Notes under the pieces: model-generated
Databases searched by the model: none
Told to the model about the DNA's origin: nothing
What the model saw: only the letters and a program-made list of their open reading frames with translations
NCBI RefSeq assembly: GCF_946481715.1
Contig: NZ_CAMLOV010000169.1
Location: 1 to 11,702 of the forward strand
Reading direction: 5' to 3'
Origin: an uncultured Mucilaginibacter sp.
Lineage (GTDB): Bacteria; Bacteroidota; Bacteroidia; Sphingobacteriales; Sphingobacteriaceae
Length of the DNA stretch: 11,702 bases
Program-made: the position numbers and the translations under genes
Part shown: positions 7,012-11,702 of the stretch, piece by piece
How the letters are laid out: each line of letters starts with the position of its first letter
Position numbering within the stretch: the first letter of the stretch is position 1

Positions 7012-8016
7012 ATGAATCCATCAAAAAGTCTTTACAATTATCACGCGAAAAATATTCTGCTTGTTCGCTCAAAACTGTTTTCCTCGTTAGAAGAAACATC
7101 ACCTAAAATGACCATAGCGGCCAAAAATATCTTGGCCGTTAAATTAAAAACGTCAGAGTCTGATAGTTTGCCGAGAATGTTTGAATTGTTCCCCTGGATT
7201 TTAGCTGATTTGTCAGGCCTAAATAAGAAGAAATGCCAAAACATTTCAATCAGTTGGTTATCAATTTACTTGTATATTATTTTCCTAGATGACCATTTGG
7301 ATGTGAAAACTGATTTAAAACCGGAAGAGTTCATTGGCACCTCTCTTTTGGCGCAAAAGGGCTTATTAAGTTTGTTTAAGATTGTCAATGGAACGAAATA
7401 TGAAAAAGTATTTAATAAATCTTTAATGTCATCTGCATCAGGACAATTAACGGATGTTTTAGAAAAAGCCGTTATTTGCAATAATGAAATTGATAAGGTT
7501 CATTCTGCTTCTGGAAAAAATAGCATATTGATAGCTTGCGCTGGAGCAATTGCTGCAAGCGGCAGTAAAAAATCGGATTTTATTATTGCATTAACTCAAA
7601 AGCTTTTATTATCTATTCAACTTTTAGATGATCTAGCTGATTTTGAACAAGACTTTAAGCAAGGGAATATCACAATTTTACTAAATGAAACAGCAAAAAA
7701 GTTGGGTGTAACACAAGTTCCAATAGAACGGAAAACACTATTAGAGGAGATAGTTTTATCGAATGCATTACTTAATGTTTTAAAAGTAGTAGAACAAAGT
7801 TTGAAGGCAGCAATGATTCTAATAAGTAAAAATTCACCTGCCAAAAAAGGAAAAAATCCGTCAAGAGTTTTTTTCCAAGAGCTGCAATCGGAAACATCAA
7901 TTTTTATAGAATTTTTAGTGCAGTGTGGCGGTTTCGAGTCGTATACAAATGAAGAAAAAGAAGCGGTGTTAGATAAGGTGGATAAATACATTAAGAAAAT
8001 TTATTTGCATACCTAA
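7012..8016 (+). CDS. Class I isoprenoid-synthase-fold enzyme (polyprenyl synthetase/terpene synthase-like)
   Basis: A 334-aa, mainly helical protein with both metal-binding motifs of class I isoprenoid synthases. The first Asp-rich motif is DDHLD (Asp93, Asp94, Asp97) inside a hydrophobic helix. The second is LLDDLADFEQDF (Asp206, Asp207, Asp210, Asp214), 113 residues later and followed by GNITILL, as in prenyl diphosphate synthases. SGKNSILIACAGAIAA (about 167-182) matches the helix with the conserved Lys before motif two. Such enzymes bind an allylic diphosphate through Mg2+. The Arg pair that follows DDxxD in chain-elongating synthases is absent (DVKTDL instead), so it may be a terpene cyclase, a modified transferase or a non-canonical member; substrate unknown. 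ATG 7012 is chosen over TTG 6994. Its stop overlaps the next start by one base. Base composition is much more AT-rich than the left-hand genes, suggesting transfer. Confidence 0.82.
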   Translation: MNPSKSLYNYHAKNILLVRSKLFSSLEETSPKMTIAAKNILAVKLKTSESDSLPRMFELFPWILADLSGLNKKKCQNISISWLSIYLYIIFLDDHLDVKTDLKPEEFIGTSLLAQKGLLSLFKIVNGTKYEKVFNKSLMSSASGQLTDVLEKAVICNNEIDKVHSASGKNSILIACAGAIAASGSKKSDFIIALTQKLLLSIQLLDDLADFEQDFKQGNITILLNETAKKLGVTQVPIERKTLLEEIVLSNALLNVLKVVEQSLKAAMILISKNSPAKKGKNPSRVFFQELQSETSIFIEFLVQCGGFESYTNEEKEAVLDKVDKYIKKIYLHT

Positions 8017-8642
8017 TGGCTGGCTTTATAAAAGACGGTGTAAAGAGCATTGTTGAATACTTAGTTAATCCTGTTTTGTTTATATCACTGGTCGGGCCAA
8101 CATTAATGGAAATTAATTTGGAACTAATGGATAACCAACACTCCCATTTGAATCGGAGTGATAAATTTAATTCCCTATTGAGTAATGAATATAATTATGC
8201 ATTAAATGCCTATAATATTCAGTTGTTTGTATTAATATTATCTATAATTTTCGCAGTAATTGAAACAGTAAAAGCCTTTTATCAAATTGGCAACAATTAT
8301 CCGATTTTAAAATTGAAGCACGCTATTCATAATTCAGTACCAACCATGGGCATTATATTTTTAGCGTTTGTTTTGACTTTTTTATTTTGTAAAGCTTTAT
8401 TGTCCGGCTCATTTGCGTCAGAAGAGATTGTTTCTATGTACTTAAAAAGCAACGAAAACAAAATCGGAGATTTTTTGGGTGTTACTATACCGCTACCGCC
8501 ATTCGAAAGTTTGCTAACAAAATACCGAATCGTTATTTTTATTTATGGAGTCCTTTTTTTAGTGTGGGAAAAGAAAGGAATCCCGGATTTAAAACGAAAG
8601 CTTGCGACCACAGATCGAAAAAGGGGCACTAAGCAGCAATAA
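8016..8642 (+). CDS. Multi-span membrane protein of unknown function, coupled to the isoprenoid-synthase-like gene
   Basis: A 208-aa membrane protein that I do not recognise. Hydrophobic segments lie at about residues 16-31, 66-88, 108-130 and 169-185. Between the first two is a soluble, Asn-rich loop (35-62), and another loop spans 131-168 with SEEIVSMYLKSNENK and GVTIPLPPFES. The last 25 residues are strongly basic (KRK, DRKRGTKQQ), which suggests a cytoplasmic tail. The ATG overlaps the stop of the upstream gene (TAATG, 8014-8018), so the two are translationally coupled and probably work together. It is the last gene of the AT-rich three-gene set. No hairpin terminator follows directly; the next one is at 9015-9056. 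Confidence 0.82.
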   Translation: MAGFIKDGVKSIVEYLVNPVLFISLVGPTLMEINLELMDNQHSHLNRSDKFNSLLSNEYNYALNAYNIQLFVLILSIIFAVIETVKAFYQIGNNYPILKLKHAIHNSVPTMGIIFLAFVLTFLFCKALLSGSFASEEIVSMYLKSNENKIGDFLGVTIPLPPFESLLTKYRIVIFIYGVLFLVWEKKGIPDLKRKLATTDRKRGTKQQ

Positions 8643-8784
8643 GCATAGTGATACTTACACTTAAAATTCACCCGTTCCCATCAAATGCGCTTCCCCTGCT
8701 GACCCACGTGTGAACAACATTGTAGCAATCGTCAGCTATGCAGGTCCGATATTCGTGGCGCCCATGCACCAGCGTAGGGCATCT

Positions 8785-8865
8785 TGTCATACTTTGCAAT
8801 TCTGTCATTAATTAACGTCAGATAGTGTAGGCATTACACGGGGAGTGTGCATGACAGGATGTCAT
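8785..8865. promoter_or_regulatory. Cluster of TGTCAT sites with a perfect palindrome, putative operator
   Basis: TGTCAT occurs at 8785-8790 and 8803-8808 (18 bp apart), and ATGACA-GGA-TGTCAT at 8851-8865 is a perfect 6-3-6 inverted repeat. Between them GTGTA-GGCAT-TACAC (8825-8839) is another small perfect inverted repeat. This looks like a binding region for a dimeric regulator. No regulator gene is next to it, and I find no clear promoter box nearby. Confidence 0.4.
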
Positions 8866-9006
8866 CGATGAAAAGTTGTAAAATTTTTATTACATAAATT
8901 AAGGCGGTGGAAACACGAATGAATCCTGTTTTTGAACCATACTAAGACCGAGTCTATAAAAGGAGATTGACTTTGGCACAAGGTATGTTTAATGAGTTTT
9001 GGTTTT

Positions 9007-9056
9007 AAAAAAGAAAGCCCTTTGGACGTCGTGAATCCAAAAGGGCTTGTTTTTTT
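9007..9056. terminator. Bidirectional intrinsic terminator
   Basis: AAGCCCTTTGGA (9015-9026) pairs with TCCAAAAGGGCTT (9036-9048), 12 bp with a one-base bulge and a 9-nt loop. The plus strand then has seven T (9050-9056). The minus strand has CTTTTTT on the other side. It can end the three-gene operon on plus and a short RNA on minus. Confidence 0.8.
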
Positions 9057-9102
9057 AAAAGCTGAAGAGATGCGCTCTTATGCTTTGTAGTATAGTTTTA
9101 AA
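9010..9102 (-). ncRNA. Candidate small RNA on the minus strand
   Basis: TACCTTTG on the minus strand (9108-9115) is an exact -7 box, and a start about 7 nt downstream would give an RNA of roughly 90 nt ending at the 9015-9048 terminator. Inside it AAGAG-CGCAT-CTCTT (9065-9079) forms a second small hairpin. No coding frame is obvious. There is no good -33 TTG, so the promoter is uncertain. It is a candidate only. Confidence 0.35.
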
Positions 9103-9107
9103 CGGCG

Positions 9108-9115
9108 CAAAGGTA
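9108..9115 (-). promoter_or_regulatory. Minus-strand TAnnTTTG -7 box
   Basis: TACCTTTG, the same octamer as in the lytic transglycosylase promoter, on the minus strand. It points away from the CBASS operon, and the expected -33 element is not visible. Confidence 0.45.
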
Positions 9116-9232
9116 AAAAAAGTTTCTATTTAACGAGTTTTTCTGTAAAAAGAGATATTGGTATTGTAAAACGTTTGGTACTCTCTCGATAGTAAGGGTT
9201 TCTGATCCTACCTCCAATCAGGGAATTATTGT

Positions 9233-9262
9233 CCCAGCCCTTGGCGGGCTGGGTATTTTTTT
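9233..9262 (+). terminator. Strong hairpin terminator just upstream of the CBASS operon, possible attenuator
   Basis: CCCAGCCC (9233-9240) and GGGCTGGG (9246-9253) form a perfect 8-bp stem with a 5-nt loop, then TATTTTTTT. It ends only 103 bp before the CD-NTase ATG. The upstream GGGA (9221-9224) can pair with TCCC (9232-9235), which shares CCC with the terminator stem, so an alternative fold is possible. CTGAT/ATCAG (9202-9206 and 9216-9220) makes a further hairpin. Confidence 0.75.
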
Positions 9263-9279
9263 ACCAAACAATTTAATTT

Positions 9280-9378
9280 ATGCTAATTTTTACAGAAAAC
9301 GACTGGCAGCTTTACGCAAAACGCCAGCGAATGTACAACCAACGAAAAAGAAGGGAGTTAGAACATGGCAACAACTAA
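9280..9378 (+). CDS. Candidate 32-aa basic small protein or leader peptide overlapping the CD-NTase start
   Basis: ATG 9280 to TAA 9376-9378 encodes 32 residues. The product starts MLIFTENDWQLYAKRQ and is rich in Arg/Lys/Gln in its second half (QRKRRELEH). Its last 14 bases overlap the start of the CD-NTase gene in another frame, a typical arrangement for translational coupling. The upstream 17 bases are AT-rich, like other Bacteroidota leaders. I do not recognise the peptide. It could be a small CBASS-linked protein, a coupling leader, or chance. Conservation next to other STING-type CBASS operons would decide. Confidence 0.35.
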   Translation: MLIFTENDWQLYAKRQRMYNQRKRRELEHGNN

Positions 9379-10423
9379 TTACCGTGCGTTGGCCGAAAGC
9401 GCCCAATTTTTACAAAATCCAGATCGAATTGCCTTAAGTAAATCTTTTTCGGACGAATTGTCGAGTATTTCTTACAGCGACGTGTTGTATTATGTCCGGA
9501 TAGCTATGAATGGCGTGGACGAGACATACACCCAGCGCAGCAAAGATGCTGGTGAAAAGGTTAAGAACCATCTTATTAACGGCGGATTGAAAGATGTGAG
9601 TTTCGCTTATCAAGGTTCTGTAATGACTAATACCCATATTAAAGGCTATAGCGATATAGATTTACTGGCTATGTCTGAAAAGTTCTATAGTCGCGATATT
9701 AGTGAGGTAAACCGCATCCTACAAGATCCGGTAAGGAAGCAATCCTATCACATACCACAAATAAACAGCCTCATAACTGAACAAAACCTATCGGTATATC
9801 AAGGCAGTTCATTAGAGGATTTACTTCTGCTGCGTTTAAATTCGGAAACGATTTTATCAGGAGTTTATAGTATTCACGACCTCACCAAACCCAAATCAAT
9901 TAAAATCCACAATACTAATTTAAAACGCGATGTCGATATCGTAGTTGCTAACTGGTATGACGATATTAGATCTATCGTAAACGGCAGAGGTGAAAACCGT
10001 GGCATCCAAATCTATAATAAAGAACTGCACCAGGTTGGCAATGCTGATTATCCGTTTTTGAGTATTAGTCGTATAAATTCCCGCAGCAGCCAAACAAGTG
10101 GGCGTTTAAAGAAAATGATTCGTTTTCTGAAAAACCTTAAAGCAAAATCGACACTTGCAATTGGTTTAAATAGCTTTGAGTTCAATGCCATATGTTATGA
10201 TATCGCTCCAACAAAATATCAAACACTAACTTACTATCAATTGGTTTATGTGCTTTATCAACAAATTCATGCGTTAGCAAGTAGCGCATATTTGGCCGAT
10301 AATCTACTTTCGGTGGACGGAAGCGAATTTGTATTTAGGGGCAAACCAAGTAAACTGGAGAGTCTCAAGAACCTTTTAATAGAAATTCAAGCGATTTACA
10401 TCGATTTAAATAACGCCATTTAA
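9365..10423 (+). CDS. cdnE: CBASS CD-NTase (cGAS/DncV-like nucleotidyltransferase), CdnE-like, STING-associated
   Basis: The enzyme makes a cyclic dinucleotide alarm signal on phage infection. The polymerase-beta-like core shows Gly84-Ser85 followed by YSDIDLL with Asp97 and Asp99 as metal ligands, and a third carboxylate, Asp191, in KRDVDIVV. RLKKMIRFLKNLK (247-259) is the helix typical of the C-terminal part. Its 352 aa fit the family. The gene ends one base before a TIR-STING gene; characterised CD-NTases in such operons are CdnE enzymes that make c-di-GMP, so the same product is inferred here. No Cap2/Cap3 or HORMA genes follow, so it is a type I CBASS. GGGAG lies 7 bases before the ATG, and a 32-codon ORF overlaps the start. 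The nearest upstream terminator is 103 bp away with no clear promoter in between. Confidence 0.93.
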   Translation: MATTNYRALAESAQFLQNPDRIALSKSFSDELSSISYSDVLYYVRIAMNGVDETYTQRSKDAGEKVKNHLINGGLKDVSFAYQGSVMTNTHIKGYSDIDLLAMSEKFYSRDISEVNRILQDPVRKQSYHIPQINSLITEQNLSVYQGSSLEDLLLLRLNSETILSGVYSIHDLTKPKSIKIHNTNLKRDVDIVVANWYDDIRSIVNGRGENRGIQIYNKELHQVGNADYPFLSISRINSRSSQTSGRLKKMIRFLKNLKAKSTLAIGLNSFEFNAICYDIAPTKYQTLTYYQLVYVLYQQIHALASSAYLADNLLSVDGSEFVFRGKPSKLESLKNLLIEIQAIYIDLNNAI

Positions 10424-10424
10424 T

Positions 10425-11402
10425 ATGATTAAGAAAAGATTGTTTATTGGGTCGTCAGCCGAACAACTCACCACCCTTAACGAAATCGTTGCTCTAATTG
10501 GTGACGCCGCCGAATGCACACGTTGGACCAATGCCTTTGGTAACAACGAAAGTACACTAAACGCACTAATTAAACAGACGCGATTATCTGATTTTGCGAT
10601 TTTACTGGCCACAAAAGATGACATTACCAAGCAACGAGATGAGGTATTAACAACGCCAAGGGATAATGTTATTTTTGAATTTGGTTTATTCTTAGGAGCC
10701 GCTGGACCTGATAAATGTTATCTCATTGCTGAAGAAGATGCTGACTTACCTACCGATTTAGATGGTATTACAGTTGCTAAATTTTCACGTACTCCCGGCA
10801 AATACAACTCCTTGGATAAAATTGTGGATAGCATTAAAGAACAAATCAACAAACTCGCCAATCTCAGCGAACTCGGATTATTGGCTTCCACAGCACTTGC
10901 AATAGGTTATTATAATAGCTTTATAAAAAGGGTTTGTGAAGAAATTCACACTAACAGTAGCGTTGTTATTGAAGACAAAGAAGTTAAAATTAAAAGCTTC
11001 CGCTTAAAAGTCGTTATTCCCGAAACGTTGGATGATTCCGGGGTGGCTAACTTTACGATGCTATATAATCGCCAGCATGAATTAAAAGGAGCCTCGACGT
11101 TTGTATCTTCAACTAGCGCAAATAAACGCGGTTATCCATTTCATTTCAAAGTTGATCCTCCTGATCAAGACATGAATCAACCGATAGATATCCATATATT
11201 GGACATACCTGGTACACTAAGCACAATAGTAGAGTGCTTAAAACTTTACTTGCCCTCGGGTTTAGTAGGGTTTAATATCGATATGGATTATTTGGAAAAA
11301 CGAGAACTGGAAAATTTCACAAAGGTGCTAAGGCATTTGGTTGACAGGAATGCAGCAACCAAATCGTACGTAGGAGTAGAAACAGAAGTTAAACTATCTT
11401 AA
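10425..11402 (+). CDS. cap12: CBASS effector TIR-STING fusion (Cap12-type)
   Basis: The effector of the CBASS pair. Residues 4-135 are a TIR domain of the CAP12/Pycsar (predicted nucleotide-binding) type: LFIGSSAEQ at the start, RDNVIFEFGLFLG with Glu85 as the likely NAD+-cleaving residue, then LPTDLDGI. Residues 148-325 are a prokaryotic STING domain, recognised by LASTALAIGYYNSFIKRV, which corresponds to the first helix of the cyclic-dinucleotide pocket, and by the late GFNIDMDYLEKRELENFTK block. In characterised homologues, c-di-GMP binding makes TIR-STING form filaments and deplete NAD+, stopping the infected cell. No membrane segment is present, as expected for the TIR class. The gene begins one base after the CD-NTase stop (TAA-T-ATG) and is followed by its own terminator, so the operon has two main genes. 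Confidence 0.93.
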   Translation: MIKKRLFIGSSAEQLTTLNEIVALIGDAAECTRWTNAFGNNESTLNALIKQTRLSDFAILLATKDDITKQRDEVLTTPRDNVIFEFGLFLGAAGPDKCYLIAEEDADLPTDLDGITVAKFSRTPGKYNSLDKIVDSIKEQINKLANLSELGLLASTALAIGYYNSFIKRVCEEIHTNSSVVIEDKEVKIKSFRLKVVIPETLDDSGVANFTMLYNRQHELKGASTFVSSTSANKRGYPFHFKVDPPDQDMNQPIDIHILDIPGTLSTIVECLKLYLPSGLVGFNIDMDYLEKRELENFTKVLRHLVDRNAATKSYVGVETEVKLS

Positions 11403-11409
11403 TCAATAT

Positions 11410-11441
11410 AAAGGGCAGCTTTTTAACTGCCCTTTATTATT
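11410..11441 (+). terminator. Intrinsic terminator of the CBASS operon
   Basis: AAAGGGCAG (11410-11418) and CTGCCCTTT (11427-11435) form a perfect 9-bp stem with an 8-nt loop, followed by TTTATTATT. It begins 8 bp after the TIR-STING stop codon. Confidence 0.9.
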
Positions 11442-11450
11442 CCCCCACTA

Positions 11451-11478
11451 ATCGAAGTGTAGCAAAGTGAACTTCGAT
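11451..11478. repeat. Inverted repeat ATCGAAGT/ACTTCGAT
   Basis: ATCGAAGT (11451-11458) and ACTTCGAT (11471-11478) are perfect 8-bp inverted arms around 12 bases. There is no T-run, so it is more likely a REP-like element than a terminator. Confidence 0.6.
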
Positions 11479-11702
11479 CTATAACAATATAACCTCCGAC
11501 TTCTCCCACACCACACCCTCCCCACCTAAACCCGATAGCAGCGTAAAGCCCGTAAACGCAGCGCAGCGAAGTGCGGACTTGCAGCGTATAGCGGGGTTAT
11601 CGGCACCCAAGCACCACTGCCCCCGCTTTTCAAAAACCCCCAGCTGCTTCCCAATTTTAACACTCCCATGGCTTTTCTGCGGTCGGTTTTTGCAGATATT
11701 TG
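11479..11702. repeat. GC-rich probable dispersed repeat at the right edge
   Basis: From about 11530 to 11605 the sequence (AACCCGATAGCAGCGTAAAG to GCGTATAGCGGGGTTATCGG) has inverted ends, CCGATA with TATCGG, and resembles a dispersed element remembered from Mucilaginibacter/Pedobacter. On the minus strand a frame stays open from the window edge to TAG at 11479-11481, about 74 codons. It runs through the repeat and looks like no protein I know, so I do not call it a gene, although the 3' end of one cannot be excluded. Confidence 0.4.

Larger units (their letters stand above)
8643..9279. other. Intergenic region between two accessory operons
   Basis: About 640 bp without a gene I can support firmly. 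It contains the TGTCAT site cluster, a bidirectional terminator, a minus-strand promoter-like box and a second terminator, listed separately. A 32-codon ORF at 8992-9090 (plus) runs straight through the 9015-9048 hairpin and is probably chance, although an AAGGAG lies some 28 bp upstream. Confidence 0.6.

Noticed and set aside
8972..8990. Sigma-54-like promoter TTGGCAC-N5-ATGTT
   Set aside because: The -12 GC dinucleotide is GT and the rest of the -12 element is poor; there is no convincing gene immediately downstream.
8992..9090. 32-codon ORF on the plus strand
   Set aside because: It runs through a strong bidirectional terminator hairpin and its T-run, which better explains the sequence; no homologue comes to mind.
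11479..11702. Open minus-strand frame at the right edge as the 3' end of a gene
   Set aside because: It passes through a repeat-like GC-rich block and the peptide has no family resemblance; more sequence to the right would settle it.

Overview
The window looks like chromosomal DNA of a Bacteroidota member, most plausibly a soil Sphingobacteriaceae of the Mucilaginibacter/Pedobacter type. The reasons are promoters of the TTG-N19-23-TAnnTTTG kind in front of several genes, AT-rich leaders without clear Shine-Dalgarno sites, lipoproteins with Bacteroidota-style export signals, an AraC-type receiver regulator of the HTCS sort, and GC-rich intergenic repeats of a kind I remember from these genera. 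The genus is an inference.

Left part (1-5611), ordinary chromosome. It holds an RluB-like 23S rRNA pseudouridine synthase with a long repetitive basic N-terminal extension (minus), a divergent membrane-anchored lytic transglycosylase (plus), then two minus-strand lipoproteins: a GH12 beta-glucanase and a CAP/SCP-domain protein. A divergent AraC-type response regulator with a degenerate receiver domain follows. The GH12 promoter has a TAnnTTTG box, no visible -33 box, and two direct repeats 21 bp apart just upstream, which suggests activator control.

Middle (5612-6300), non-coding repeats. A 79-bp unit is present twice in tandem plus a partial third copy, followed by several other GC-rich repeat types. 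They mark the left edge of an AT-rich accessory stretch.

Right part (6300-11440), accessory DNA. Cassette one (6416-8642) is a tight, strongly AT-rich three-gene operon: a small membrane protein resembling the VTT/DedA core, a class I isoprenoid-synthase-fold enzyme with both Asp-rich motifs, and a multi-span membrane protein whose start codon overlaps the enzyme's stop. I know of no described system with this composition. Cassette two (9280-11402) is a type I CBASS anti-phage operon of the STING class: a CD-NTase (CdnE-like) followed one base later by a TIR-STING fusion. The expected mechanism is that phage infection triggers synthesis of a cyclic dinucleotide (c-di-GMP in characterised bacterial STING systems), which the STING domain binds so that the TIR domain destroys NAD+.

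The 720 bp between the cassettes hold a TGTCAT site cluster with one perfect palindrome, a bidirectional terminator that may end a roughly 90-nt minus-strand RNA, a strong hairpin terminator only 103 bp before the CD-NTase start with no recognisable promoter after it (a possible attenuator), and a basic 32-codon ORF overlapping the CD-NTase start. Two more repeat types lie right of the CBASS terminator, so both cassettes are bracketed by repeats.
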